64,000 nt of DNA from Paralichthys olivaceus (GCF_024713975.1 NC_091098.1:13874316-13938315), one strand, 5' to 3'; positions 27,889 to 40,690 are shown, counted from the stretch's first letter. The notes: generated by a model not told the origin, from the sequence alone. Numbers and translations: made by a program.

Positions 27889-27902
27889 GTTACCAAGGCA
27901 AC
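27889..27902. promoter_or_regulatory. RFX X-box consensus match
   Basis: GTTACC-AA-GGCAAC fits GTNRCC-N(0-3)-RGYAAC exactly. It lies about 1.6 kb upstream of the gnai3 promoter motif, in the gnai3-gpr61 interval. Confidence 0.45.
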
Positions 27903-29498
27903 AGCTGATTTCAGTGGAGTCAGGATTTGGAAGTGAGTGAGAAATTTACATTATTGAGTTCATGTGTTACCTAGTGATGTCACTGCAGACAGAACTGACA
28001 GGTGAACGTTCTCACATCTTTGTGCGTTCAGCTGATAAGAAACAATAACGCACCCAAACTCATCCTCTGAATCAATGTGCAGTGCACCAAGTGACCCTCG
28101 AGGGTGACACATGGGGCATCCGTCCTTGAGCAGTGCTGTAGCCCACCACAAAGGTCAGGCTGTTTGAAGCGTTTCCCTGCGCTGCAGGAGGCGCCCTCCC
28201 AGGCTCAACATGAAAGTTATGAGTCACTCCGTCCGTTGGGGAGCAGCACAGGAGAGGGTAAGAAAATTAGGATAACCAGAAAAAGAGAATGAGCCTCGGG
28301 TGATGCAGTGCTGGTGGCTGGATCTGAACAATCTCATCTCAGAACTAACAATTAAACTCCAAAAAGCTCAGTTGTGCATTATAATCTAAATACACAATGT
28401 AGAAAAGAACAAGGGGTTTTTTGTGGTATTCATCTGCACATTTTACATTTTTTCTGAGGTCAGCTCAAATTGGTGTTTTTTATATTTCAGTTTTTTAGTC
28501 AGTAGATATAAGATTTGCTGTATATTTGAAATTCAATTAATAGCTCAGATTCACCTCAACCCTGATATATTCTTATTGTAATGAAAGGTCAACTGCAGAT
28601 TTGAGTCAGTGTCAGTGGGCGTCAGGTTGGTTATAGTATCACAATGTCCCCTCCAACCGACGGGCTCCAGCACCGTGCCTTGCTCAAAATGTCATTCCTC
28701 TTTCATCCTGTTCTTACCGCTTCATTGCACCTCTGTGACGCTGCACCTCCTGCCTGCACTGAGCACACACACACAGGCAGGGAGCAGGCAGCTAGAGGGC
28801 AGGAGCGATGATTGATGGGATTGATCGTGTGATAGATGCAGTTATTGATCTGAAAAAGTCTGGTAACTATGACAGAACACAACACACTCAATTTAATCTT
28901 CTTGCAGTGTTTTAAATCATTTCAATTGATGGGCAACCAATACACAGGGGAATCTTAACAAGGGGCAAAACAAATCCTAATAATGAAGCATCCAAACAAT
29001 CTTTTCAGCTCAGGTACAAAAGGAGATACAGAGAGAAAAATGACATGTATTGATGATTTACAGTGAACAAAACTGTATTTTCATTAAAATTCCCTGTACC
29101 AGGAATATTATCTGCCAGTCACCTTCAGAGCAGCTTATGTGTCCATCCGGGTAATCAGCAGATGATAGCAGATTTAGAGTTTAAGGCGTGTAATCAGATT
29201 GGTCAGGGCAATTCTGCTGCTACGGTAACGGAAATCCAGCTGATTGAATGGTGTGCTGATGTACATTTGAAACAAGGGGATTTGTGATGACCTCAGATTG
29301 TGTGAAATATCACTGAATTTATTAAAACTATTTTACTAATAAAAATGATCAATAATGAGGAAGATCCCAGATTATCCAAAGAGGTTATACCCTTGCTCCT
29401 GAACGCTGGTGTAATACATTAAGGCAGTTTTATGTTATTTTTTTACATTGAATCATATGTTGATAATTATTATGGTTCCATATTTTGTAGTTCTAATT

Positions 29499-29890
29499 AG
29501 AGCTTGACCAATATATCGGTTGGCTGATAACATCGGCCAATATGAGCTGTATTACTATCAGAGTTTATGGGCAAAAATCTTTATCTTACAGAATAAGTAA
29601 TTCACATTTACATTTAAGGTAAAACTATTTATAATATAAATAGATAAAATATATTTAATCTATTTTCTTAATTCAAGTTCTAAATGTCTAGTTGTATTTG
29701 TAATTTCCTTTTAATTATTGTAATTACTTTTTTTGTCATATGACATTTCAGGAATCACTTTCATAATTTACGAACAAATGCACACATAGATACACATATC
29801 TATGTGTGTGAACAGTTTATATATGTTTAAACTGTAAAATATCAAGCCTCAGTCACATTTCTTTGTCATGAGGATTTGATCACATCTTTT

Positions 29891-29936
<46 letters not shown>

Positions 29937-30023
29937 TGACCAATATATTGGTATCAGAAATTATTTACTTCCTCATAATGGTATTGACATTGGTCCCCCA
30001 CAAATCTATATTAGTCAGGCTCT
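29499..30023. mobile_element. MITE-like element with inverted termini
   Basis: The left end AGAGCTTGACCAATATAT and the right end read inward AGAGCCTGACTAATATAG form imperfect terminal inverted repeats about 525 bp apart. AATT flanks both ends (29495-29498 and 30024-30027), a possible target duplication. It is AT-rich and non-coding, and contains a CA/TA microsatellite at 29897-29935. I recall related 'GACCAATATATCGG' sequences in fish genomes. Confidence 0.55.
29897..29935. repeat. Compound (CA)n(TA)n microsatellite
   Basis: About 13 CA units run directly into about 6 TA units after a T-rich stretch. Confidence 0.95.
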
Positions 30024-31990
30024 AATTTCAACACTACTTATAATAATAAAAAAGATATGACCTCTAGAACAGTAAGGATTATGGCAGTCATTTTGTCTTG
30101 TGCTCCTTATTGTTCTTGATTTTATTTAAAACTAAGTTCGGGGCTAATGTTTCTGCACCAATTTTTGACACAAAAGAAACACTTCAAAGCAAGATGACAA
30201 GACAGATCCGTCTGAAAAACAGTCAGCAGCAAAGTCATATCGCAAGAAAATTTAGAACACTGTGTGTCCCCTAACAAAGGGACCTTTTTTTGTTCTGATT
30301 CCCAGCAAAACATGAACCTTCCCTGTACGCCTTGTGTGGAGAGTCTTGTGATCAAATCGACAGTCTTGTATGAGGCAGTCCAAAAAAGATGAAGGCAGTG
30401 AGAAAGGTCAGAAAGACAAAAAAGTGTTTTGTAAGAGATTTGTGCCTTGTAATTTTCTTTGGAACATATGTCACTGCCTGTGTGACTTGTGCAAACTGTA
30501 TTCCACCTGAGATCAGAGGAAGTGTTGCCAGTGTCTTCCATTTGTTGCTAAATGAGGCCAAAGGCAAAGCTTGCCATGTGTAAGCATTGTCACACCTGTG
30601 TGCTGTGTAGCCACAACAAGCCTGGTTGTTTATAGCACAAACTCAAGAGCACTCGTACTGCTCCTGTGTTTACCTGTAAACAGCACAGACATCACAGGGC
30701 GATGGTGGACGGGCCCAGACGTCCGAAAAAACCACATCCACGTCCAGCCTCGCTCTCAGCAAAGTGACACTTTGAACGTCCTGTAGTCGTTTTTTACAAA
30801 GATTAATCCTGAACACCAACAGTGTCATAGGAATTAGACCACCCACAATATTTTCCCTTCGAGCGGTAGGGGCTGGAATCACAAGTCAAGCAATGTGTGG
30901 TGATTTTGGTGAGGAAGTGATAATCACAAGACTAAAAACAGATAAACATGATAATAACGCTCCTGGAAAATGTTTAAAAATACACTGGCGTGTCAGCCTG
31001 TTTATTATAAATACCAGCAGCAGCTGCACCAGCTGTGAGATGATCCTGTTCAACACAATGAATATTTCAAATGGAGAGACTATTGGAGCTGTGAACGTTA
31101 ACACCATCAACAGATATGTTTTGTTACTTTACCAACAACTAACTCCTTAAAATACTGTCTACAGCAGCTACAATAATGACTTTAACCACTTCTTAAGTTT
31201 ACCATGTTGTTCTTCCAGCAGAAAGTTCCATAAAATAACACTTTGTTGGAGGGGAAGTTGGGCCCTTGAAGAAGCGGGCAGGATGTTGTTTATGATAAGG
31301 TCATCGTTAAATCAGTATTGTCACATCTATCCTGTTAAACAAAGACGGTCATATCACTGCGTCATTATGAATTGATTGTCAAGGAGTTCAATGAGGGCAT
31401 ATTTACAAAAAAAAATCGAGAGGAGGAAAATGCACAAAGAAGTGCGTATGAAATAGATGGAATAGTGATGATTTATCATGACAAATTCTTTCATATACAT
31501 TATTGCCTTATGTCTAATGAAGAACCAACATTTTTGTCAGTGAAAAAAACCAAAACATTTTCACTGAAAATTTGCTTGTACACATTTCCTGTGAACGGCT
31601 TTTGTAGCTTTACATAACCTGTGAAAACTGTGTTCCCCCTGAAGCTCTGCTCTGTCACAGTCTCGTATTTACCTCCATGAGATCTTTGTCACTTTGTTGT
31701 TAACACAAGGGTTTACTGTCCATCTGCTAATAATACAGAAAACAGCCTGATGCTGTATTGCTCACGAAACATGTAATGCTGCAGCATCATGGCCATTGGG
31801 GATATGAATCAGACAATGCACTTAATATATTCTGCTGTGTCCTCTTAAAAGTTATAAAACTTAAATTCTTCAAAGAAGATACCACTGGATTTTCAACTTA
31901 AGCATCAAAGATGAATTTGAGGAAATGTGAATAAAACTCAGTATGTTTCTTGGATTATTGATGGCAGAAGAGACAGTACATGAAAGGAGG

Positions 31991-33415
31991 CTACAGCTCT
32001 GGTACAGTTTTCCAGCAGTTCTCCTTCTCTGATACATTTAGTTCATTGTTTCGCTGTTGCTGCTGAATGAACTCTGAGGTCTCCTCAAGGATCTGCCCTG
32101 GGATATGGAAGTCAGCTGGCATGATCTGCTGAACAGCTGATTCATGAACCAACTCGGTCCCTGGCTCCTCTGGTCTGGCTCTGCTGTGAGAGTTGCAGGG
32201 CTCCAGATTGCATCCTGTGCCCTGAAGGAACTGCAAAAAGTTCTCCTCAATAGAGGCCTCACGGCTGGGCAGCTGCTGCCCTTCGCTGGGCCCAGCCCGC
32301 TTGAAGAGGCAAGCCAGGTGACGACCCAGTTCCTCGCGAATCTGGCGGTTCAGGCAGCCGTAGAAAAAGGGGTTGGAGGTGAAGCAGAAATAGCCAATCC
32401 ACGTGACCACGTCCTCCAGTTGGGCTAGCGAGGGGGTAGAGGTAGACACCACGGCCGAGTAGAGGTGGAAGGAGAAATATGGCAGCCAGCAGCAGAGGAA
32501 CTGGCCTCCCACTGCCACCAGGACCACCGCAGCCTTCCCACCACTGAAGGTCCTCTGAGGGGTGCCGCGGGCACCAGTTCCTCCGAGGCTAGCTGCCATG
32601 GTGGAGTGGCTGCTGTTGGACTCGGTCCGTTGTCGTGGCATATCCATCCAGGTGGGGAGGGGGCCATGCTGCATGGCTGCTACTCGTGCCACCTTGAACA
32701 TGTTGCAATAGACCACGAGTATGATCATCATGGGGCACAGGAAATAAATAATTGTAAAAAAGACCATGAAAAGCAGGCGCATGGTCCTGCCTCCCGTCCA
32801 GTGGAGGGAACAGTGTCTCTGACCAGGAATGAGGACAGAAGGAGACCCTAGACCCCGGCTCCCCTGGAGCAGCCATCCCAAGAGTGGCAGCAATGACATG
32901 ATAACAGCTTTAATCCAGATTCCTACCACTACCACCACTACCACGCCCACCGTCATCTTCACCTCGTGACGCATGGGATGGACAATGTAGTAGTAGCGCT
33001 CCACGTTTATGGCACAGATGGTGAGGATGGCAGCACTCACTAGACACACACTCAAGCAGAGGTAGCTCCGACACAGTGCCTCGTCCACCAGGATTTGGTC
33101 TGACACCATTCCCATAGGCATCAACACCAGCGCTGCCAGCAGGTCCACTAGACAGAGGTGGAACACGAAGGCAAATTTACGCAGCTGCAGAGTTTTGATG
33201 ATGACAATCATCACGGCCAGGTTCCCCACCACTGCCAGCACATCCATGATGAGCATAGCACATAGCACCAGGGACTGGTTCAGATCTACCCCACCTTGGA
33301 CGCTCGCTGTGCTCGGGGTCACGTTCGAGATATTTGGATGCAGTGAGGCTGGAAATGTTGGGAGCCTGGAGAAAGAAGTGTTCCAGGAGGGGCTTGATGT
33401 GACAGGATGCTCCAT
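31991..33415 (-). CDS. gpr61: GPR61-like orphan GPCR (biogenic-amine-receptor-like)
   Basis: A single-exon 474-aa class A receptor. The N-terminus has several N-x-S/T sites, and seven hydrophobic segments follow. Visible motifs are GNLAVM in TM1, LVDLLAALVLMPM in TM2, ERYYYIVHP (ERY in place of DRY) after TM3, FLCCWLPYFSFH in TM6 and NPFFYGCLN (NPxxY class) in TM7. The third loop AAMQHGPLPTWM.PRQR and the tail blocks SREASIEENFLQFLQGTG and DFHIPGQ.LEETSEF are diagnostic for GPR61. The mammalian protein is about 450 aa and shows constitutive Gs-type signalling in brain, with no accepted ligand (family knowledge). It sits head-away from amigo1 and in the same orientation as gnai3, matching human order. 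The start was chosen because homology begins shortly after and the frame opens there. Other upstream ATGs exist in the 5'UTR. Confidence 0.95.
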   Translation of the reverse strand: MEHPVTSSPSWNTSFSRLPTFPASLHPNISNVTPSTASVQGGVDLNQSLVLCAMLIMDVLAVVGNLAVMIVIIKTLQLRKFAFVFHLCLVDLLAALVLMPMGMVSDQILVDEALCRSYLCLSVCLVSAAILTICAINVERYYYIVHPMRHEVKMTVGVVVVVVVGIWIKAVIMSLLPLLGWLLQGSRGLGSPSVLIPGQRHCSLHWTGGRTMRLLFMVFFTIIYFLCPMMIILVVYCNMFKVARVAAMQHGPLPTWMDMPRQRTESNSSHSTMAASLGGTGARGTPQRTFSGGKAAVVLVAVGGQFLCCWLPYFSFHLYSAVVSTSTPSLAQLEDVVTWIGYFCFTSNPFFYGCLNRQIREELGRHLACLFKRAGPSEGQQLPSREASIEENFLQFLQGTGCNLEPCNSHSRARPEEPGTELVHESAVQQIMPADFHIPGQILEETSEFIQQQQRNNELNVSEKENCWKTVPEL

Positions 33416-33635
33416 GAGAGGATGGCATAAGGAGGAGAGCGTCCACTGAATTTCATGGGCCCATCACCCATCCTCCCCCGTCGTAGGGCGTCACTGAGAA
33501 GCTCCAGCAGTGGAGTCCGTCATGGAAGCTGGAGCTGTACAAGCCCTGGCCACAATCACAGGTGGATTCCTTGAAGATGTAGTAACTTTTAGTGAAGGTG
33601 TCTCTTCTATGCCGAGTCCTGTTGAAGCGCGGGTG
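33416..33635 (-). other. gpr61: gpr61 5'UTR part of coding exon, with upstream ATGs
   Basis: On the minus strand a T-rich stretch followed by TTCACCAG ends at 33636, a plausible acceptor. The resulting leader holds at least three upstream ATGs: a short closed ORF (about 10 codons) and two frames that run past the GPR61 start. This assumes the acceptor is used. Confidence 0.45.
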
Positions 33636-35593
33636 CTGGTGAAGATGAACATTTAAAAAAAAAAAAACTTGTTAGAGACATGAGAGAAAGCCTTTGTTTT
33701 CGTTTTCACAACACGCTCATAACACGCTTGAGTGCAATTCATGAAACATGATGCTGACTTATTCAAACAGTATAAAATATTAGTCTAAAAGGTTCATAAT
33801 GTATCTCATCACTCAACGATGAATAACATATTGGCTAGAATATTGTAGTGTGGAAGTACAACACCTTCATACGTCATCTTATTTCAAATATTTTCTACAA
33901 ATGAAGAATGAGGGATACCAAAAATAGTTTTCAGTTTCTCACTTGCAGTGCAATGCAATTCAGTGAACAAGATGCCTTCATGTGCAGTCTATTGTGTGGC
34001 TGTGATCTGACATGAGTTGTCTTACTCAGGCTGTTAAAGCCGTCAGACTGTATGCACTCACTTGTAGCTGGGGTCATAATTTACTTCTTATGTTTGACAT
34101 CTGCATCCTCAGATGTGTGTTTTCAGGGCAGCTGGTGCCCCAGGGAGAAGCTAAAAGCACGGAGTGGACCATATGTCCCCCTTAACAGAGTTGAGAAGCA
34201 AACTGGATGTGTGAACAAACTGTGAAACCCAGCGCCACAGAGCTCCCTGCTCTCTGCAGTGATGTTAGGAAAAGATCAGTAAATACTATTATATTCATAT
34301 CATGAAAAATATGAGCTTTCAGAAATAAATATATTACAATTAAAATATACTATTATAAAACCTATGTGCTTCCATGAAATCATCAAATCTTCAGATAAAT
34401 GGCAGCAGAGCAGCTTCAGCAGTGTGTGCAAAGTGTTTGTGCGGCCAGAAGAGTCGTCAAGCGGTCCTGCGCTGTGTTTACTGTCATAATCTCACCTGGA
34501 CACAACCCCACACGCTGTAAAAGCCGTGGAGCGAGCACTAAGTCTTTGGTACATTTCCATATGCTGCACACCTGCATGTGCAAGTTTTCCATTTCACAAG
34601 TGTGACAGGCTCCGTGGCTGCGAGGCGCCTGTTCTTTTCCTGCCTGCGTACGCACATCAGGCATGACCGTCACAAGTAGGTGGCCTTTTGCTGAATAGGT
34701 CAAAGGGTTACAGTCACCTTCAGCCCAATTAAATAACCCTCAAGCGACATCTGAGCTATGATGTAGCAACTACTGTGGCACAGCCCTCTGGATTCTCACT
34801 CTAATTCAGCGTGGTCTGTTTTATTTCTCTCTGGTGTCCAGGGTCACTCGAGCACTCCGACCACGACCAAAAGTGAAATATGTGTGACCGAAGAAACACA
34901 TTATCACCACATCTCCCCAAAGTGAAGTGGGTTAGTCTCTGAAAGGGTCTTTATACCATGAAAATCCCATTCAAGAGTATCCAAATTAGAATGATGTGCC
35001 TGATAGATGCTTTATGATGATCCATTTTGTGAAGTATACTCACACAAACATAATTATTTAATTAATAAAGTGAAAATTAGGGAGTTAGTGGCTCACATGC
35101 AGCAAAGACTCCAATCTAAAGTGATCAAATCAGTGAAACTAGGATCATTTCTAGTTAAACTCTGCCTCAGAAACTCTGCTGAAGAATTCACACAAAGCTT
35201 GAATATAAGGTTGCAGCAGAATCTCTTCAGCTGCTGACTGGAAACCATATGACCCCCATACGCTGATTACTGTGTGGAGGAAAACTAGTCTGTTGTGCAA
35301 GTGTTCCTTTTCACTGCGAAGCACTTTCCCTGCTCATCGGCAACACGAGCGGATGGCGATTAGGAGTTTAAATGAACGTACACGACACTAAGGAGGCATC
35401 TGTGTGCAGAAATCCTGGATACACAAAGATAGTGTGATATGATGGAAAAAGACAGTCCTTCTTTCCAGCATCCTAACTTCCACTCCCCTGCCTCAGATTA
35501 AAAAAATACAACAACACACTGATCCCCCCCACACAGTCCGCTAACAGGGCAGGTATGTGTGGAGATGTGTGTGATGATAAGTCGGTGACATAC

Positions 35594-35850
35594 CTCAGTC
35601 TGGAGAGGGCTTCTTCCTCCAGTGCAGGTTCACAGTCTGCTGAAGGAAAGCCGACTTGTTTCGCTCTCTCGCTCCCACACACACAGCAAACACACACTGA
35701 CACACGCACGCACACACACCACGTCACAGAGACAGAGAGAGAGAGGAGAGGAACACTCCTGTGTCTCCTCCTCACCTGGCCTTTTTTATCTCGTCATCAC
35801 GCTGACCACCCCCACTCCCCCGTCCCCTTAAAACACAACACACACCTCCC
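35594..35850 (-). other. gpr61: Predicted gpr61 5'UTR exon 1
   Basis: CAGACTGAG followed by GTATGT on the minus strand, at 35594/35593, is a strong donor consensus. TATATAT lies at 35876-35882 on the same strand, about 30 bp before a pyrimidine-rich candidate start near 35848. Together with the acceptor at 33636 this gives a 1.96-kb 5'UTR intron. The 5' end is approximate and the exon could belong to an unrelated transcript. Confidence 0.4.
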
Positions 35851-35875
35851 TCCTCTCTGCTCTCTTCAAGACAGG

Positions 35876-35882
35876 ATATATA
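35876..35882 (-). promoter_or_regulatory. gpr61: Candidate TATA box for gpr61
   Basis: TATATAT on the minus strand, correctly spaced from the predicted first exon. In an AT-rich genome this alone is weak. Confidence 0.3.
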
Positions 35883-37268
35883 GGAATAATAGAAAGAGGC
35901 AGAGGGGTACTGTCATCCAGCCTGTGATGTGCACCCACACAGTCACACACACACTCTCCCTCCTCACACACTTTCATACAAACATGTACTGGCTCCAGCA
36001 CGTGCCCAAGGCAACTGCAGAGCCGTGCAGATCAGGCAGGCAGCAGGCGGGCAGACATGCAGCACCCAGCCTCCCTCACACTCCACTGGGTCTTAGTGCC
36101 TCGCAACCTCCGGGCTCCACATGTAGGGATGCTTCTGCCATTCACCTGTCCAATCAAATCCCACCGCAGGTCACATCAGGTCCCCACAGCTTTTGTCTAA
36201 TACTCCGTCTCCTCACTCTCAGCTCGCCAAGATCTCGCTCGATGCACAATCCGACAAAAAACCCTCTCACGAGGGAGGATTATTGATTTACAGAGAGGAA
36301 AAGAATCCCAGTGGTTAATGTTAATGAGCTGAGATTAACAAGGCTGGCCCACACAACGTATATGAACTGTTTCCTGGCCTGCAGAATGAGTTTGTTTACC
36401 ACCGGAGTGAGTGAGCCGAAGAATCCGGTGGATTGTGCAATTCAGATGTTGATTTTTACAACGTCTTCAGAACATAATATTCAGCCGGTTATTATGTAAT
36501 CTTAAATATGGCTTTTTCAAGAGGTCCCAGAATTTAACACACACAAAAAATATATATATATAAAGACTTGACACAACTTGAAAAAAAATGTAATAAAGAC
36601 ACTGACAAGAGTAGAGTTTAAGAGTGTGTAAATCCTCTTTGTAACACAATTTAAAGTCGCAAGCTTTAGATGTCTCTTGAGGATTTTCATTCCTGTCGAT
36701 GCTCTGAACTCGTTTAGTTCCTCCCTCTGGATTTGTATGAATGGACGGCCCCACACATCAGTTTGTGACATCTCTCTTTCATGTATTTCTTGAGGAATTC
36801 ATTCATCAGTGTTGCAGCTCCACAAACCCTGATTTGTTCTTGAGTCATTGCTTCTGTTCACTGATAAATCAATGGCTGAATTGCACACATGTTCTACTAT
36901 TGATCCACTCACTGTGGTGTTGTTAATATCAACAAAGGAACTCCTGCTGCTGAGTGACTGCAAGCCATCGCTCTTATGATCTGCAGGAAAAAGTCAGCAT
37001 CGAAAATATTCATGTGTTTGATGAGTGAGTTGCGTAGAGACGACTGAAGCACAAAATAATGATTATAAATTTTAGGAATAATCAGCGGAAATGTGATGAT
37101 AGCGTTTTTTGTATTTGTAAATGCAAAACTTGTGCGTGTGTGTGTGCGTGCCTGTGTGTGCTCGTGTGTCCTGTGACTGTGCTCATGTCTGAGGTGTTGA
37201 ATAATGACAGAAATAGCAGATACTTGCTCACACCAGCAGCACCAATCACAGGGTAGGGAAAAACAATG

Positions 37269-37282
37269 GTTTCCATGGCAAC
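37269..37282. promoter_or_regulatory. RFX X-box-like palindrome
   Basis: GTTTCC-AT-GGCAAC has one mismatch to the X-box consensus. It is the exact reverse complement of the site at 48294-48307. Confidence 0.35.
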
Positions 37283-37698
37283 TTCGACTTCAGCTTCCCT
37301 ACTTTGCCTGGGTTACCCCCCCCCAACCTCCCCCAACTCCCCCACTATAGCACAAATACACACTCTCTCATACACTCTGCGTGCTGTACCAGCCGTCCAG
37401 AGCGGTGGTATTTAATCACTGACATGTTGGGTCAGTTATTATTTTCAGCCGTTTCCCTCTTGATCTAAACGCAGGAAGGTTGACTTGGGCTCAATTGCAG
37501 CTGCTGATATAATATTGTTTTCTGCTGTGATCTCATATGTGATCGGTAGGGGGAGCTCTCACATTTGACAAGCAACCGTAACACCTGAGATCCCAGAAGT
37601 GAAGTAATGAAGCCCACTGATTCCTTTGCAGACGTCAGGTTATTTACAGTATGTTGTCACAAATTAAGATTTCAAACTACAACTTTTTTCATTCAAGT

Positions 37699-37722
37699 GC
37701 ACACACACACACACACACACAC
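37699..37722. repeat. (CA)n microsatellite
   Basis: A pure run of about 12 CA units. Confidence 0.95.
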
Positions 37723-38281
37723 TGCAGGCAAACATGTATAAAATATGATAATTGATAGTTGAGGCAAATTTTTAAGATGAATATGTCTGAGCCGAAAGTT
37801 AGAAAGCAAGATGTGACAGATAAAAAAGTATCTGGATGTACTTAAGTTCTGCAGTTTGACGTAGGCAGTCAGGCAGTGTGCACGCACTTGTGCAGGCGCA
37901 CACACTCACTGTTCAAGCGAGAGCAGATAATGTTCCGCTGACGTCAAAGCCCCAGGGATAACTTGATTTACAAAAAAGGGTTTGCATTATTTCAAACAGA
38001 GCTGAATTGTTTCACTCAAGGCTTCACGGTTGTCATGAGTGATGCAGCAGGAACTGAAAATGCATAGTATTGTTAAAAGAGAATGAATGACCAAATGATT
38101 ACTGTCACATATTCTTTACATTTAAGATTACTTTAATATATCTGGATTCCTGCATTATCCCCTAATGCCTAGTAGTGAACACATTTATATACTAGAAGGG
38201 CTTTCAGAGAGAGCAGACCATGGCCAATGTCAAACTACATAAACCAGACTTCAGGGAAAAATATAACTGAAATAATCTGAA

Positions 38282-38430
38282 TCTGCTCCAAACCCAAATG
38301 TGTTCTCCCGTGTCCCACGCATCGTCCCGTCAACAAGTTTGGTGCAAACCAGTTCAGTACCTTATGTACAATTCCACTGACAGATAAACAGACACAGGTG
38401 AAAACACAATGTTCCCGGCAGCTCTAAACA
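38282..38430 (+). repeat. Dispersed teleost repeat fragment
   Basis: CAACAAGTTTGGTGCAAACC, GTTCAGTACCTT and a run of GACAGATAAACAGACACAGG and TGAAAACACAATG resemble the end of a common fish interspersed repeat. The left part is decayed. Confidence 0.4.
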
Positions 38431-40469
38431 TATGGGTAGCCAGAATTTGGAAAGCGGTAAATCAGCTTTGCACTAGTTTTTTTATCCTCCCACGGTACCT
38501 CCCAGAGCAACATCCACCTGAGAGGTCACATCGGACTGATTACTAACCACCCATCATGCACCTCAGCAGATGGGGGAGGGTGTGCGCACTTATCTGAGCG
38601 ACTTGCATTCTCACATATTTCAGTTGTACTGCTGATGCAGAATTGGGCTGCGAGGCCTGTGGACAAGAGCTGTGAGTCAAAGCGGATTTCTGAGTGTGTT
38701 GAGTCTCTCACAGTCTGTTTGAATACACACAGAGAAGGAAAGTGTCTAAATGTTGATCCACATGCTCCATTTACTCCTTCACAGTTATTAGAGCATGCAG
38801 ATCATAACATCTTCCCACCTGGTTTGAACTCTGCAGCACTGAGGAACCAGCACCTCACCTTTTCAGACCCATTAACAGTTATGTTCTTACTAATTCCAAA
38901 CGTCTGTGTCTGTATGTGGAACGGATATCTCACAATCCATTAATCTTGTCGGCTTGTGTATTGTTAATGTTTAACTCTGTTAAAGCACAACGTTTGTTAT
39001 GTTACTATAATGCTTTATATCAAGCTGAATTACTGAGTTTTTATTTTGAAAAGTTAAGAACTTGGGTCTGAAGATAGTGTCAATTGCTGAACAGACCCCT
39101 GAAATAGCCCAAAAATAACAGCAGTTCAATCATGTTAAATCATTCTAACTTGTATTTAAACCACACATGTGGACTGTAACAAAACAAATTGAGTTTAAAA
39201 CACTGACAACTAAATCTTCCCTGCAGATAAACCAGGTAGGATGAACACAAAGTTTTCTAACTTCACTCTGCAGCATATGAAAGTTCTGCAACATCCAGCA
39301 CACAAACCATGACAGTATATTGTAGATCTGTTTGAGGAGGACTCACTAATGACAAGGAATAATTTTGAAGTAGCCCCAGAGCATTAACACAGGACAAGCA
39401 AACAGCCCATTATAACCAGCCAGGTTTAGAACAGGCTCTGCACTAGTTTTGAGTTAAACAGCAAAGTTTGAGTTTGATTTATACACTGCATGACTCAAAT
39501 CTACTTTTTTAGTGCTACATCAAACAATGAAGATCATAAGTACAGTTTGGGACAGCGTGCTGGGACTCCCGGGACACCCTCTGATGAGAAGGCTGCCAGA
39601 GAAAACTCCAACCAGCGATGCTAACTGGTTTGTGCTTTTTGATTTCCCAGTCAGGCATTAAGAGTCCAAATAGACAGAATTAGCACTCTCTGTTGGCTCC
39701 AGGTTGGCACTGTCTTCCTCTGCAAACACTGAGTCACCGATGAGTGCCGACATTCTGGACTGCCTGTCTGTCTGGGGACGCATAATAACACCGAACCTCA
39801 GAACAGGAGCCAAGGCAGGAATATAAATAAAGGAAAATGAGGGTAATACAGCCTCTTGCAGGCATTTCAATCACAGTTTGTGCTGCTGATTCATTTCATA
39901 TCCCTTCTATAACGTTTTACACCATATTTGTTTCTTTTTCAGCAGGTTCAGACTTGATTCAATGTAAAAATTCATCTCGTTTTTACAGACTGGAAAAAAA
40001 CAACACGTTGCCTTGAGCCCACAGATGCTCAATGACTCTTATCAGTGTCACACGTTTTATTGTAAGAACATCACGACTCCCCTTTGAGCCACTGTTTTTT
40101 ACTCACTTTCAGACTATGAGTCATTTATTAATTTACTATTATCATAAAAATGTGTCTTTTGGGTGACACGCTATAAAAACATACGTTAATAACACCAGCT
40201 TAATAAAATATCAAGTTAAATCTGTTTTCTAAAACATTTTGAGATTCTTTACTTTTTCCAGTTTTTTGATGACAGTGTCCGGGAACAAGAACACTGAACT
40301 GCTTTCGTAGTATGCCGCTGGTGGTGCAGTGTAGTCAGACGTCCTTGGTGGAGTCACAGAGGCCTGCAGGGGCTTTGCTGCTTTACACTGCGGCATGACA
40401 CGACCTTTGTTAGAAAAACGTGCAGTTCTAAAACTTTATCAGAGATTCAGGATTATCCTCTATAGGAGA

Positions 40470-40690
40470 TAGAGAGGGTCGTCCAATAATCACAAGGTTC
40501 AATCCCCTGCACCTCCACATTCTGAAGTGTCCTTGAGCAAGGTACCAAACCCCAACTTGCTCCTGATGAGGCGCTGTGTGCTGTGGGAATGTCTGTGTGT
40601 ATGGATGAATGTGACTTGTAGTTTAAAGCCCTTTAAAGGGTTGACAAGACTGGAAAGGTGCTTTAAAAGTACAGTCCATTTACTGTTAGT
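40470..40690 (+). repeat. tRNA-derived SINE of percomorph type
   Basis: A GGTTCAATCCCC B-box is followed by GTCCTTGAGCAAGGTACC, CCCCAACTTGCTCCTGATG, GGATGAATGTGACTTGTAG, TTAAAGC and a terminal AAGTACAGTCCATTTA. This block order is that of an abundant tRNA-headed SINE in spiny-rayed fishes. It supports the taxonomic placement. Confidence 0.65.

Larger units (their letters stand above)
26311..31990. other. gnai3-gpr61 intergenic interval
   Basis: I see no coding gene. It contains a LINE tail near 27530-27600, a perfect RFX X-box at 27889-27902, an inverted-repeat element at 29499-30023 and a CA/TA microsatellite inside it. The left part includes distal gnai3 promoter sequence and the right part the gpr61 3'UTR. 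The longest open frames carry no recognisable domain. Confidence 0.6.

Noticed and set aside
32465..32851. 128-codon plus-strand frame
   Set aside because: Antisense shadow of the gpr61 coding sequence.
35555..36286. 243-codon open frame on the plus strand
   Set aside because: Low-complexity His/Thr/Arg-rich sequence driven by CA and GA repeats, antisense to the predicted gpr61 leader and without any domain.
37938..37945. TGACGTCA CRE-like palindrome (also near 8850)
   Set aside because: Single 8-mers occur by chance in 64 kb; neither is near a supported promoter.
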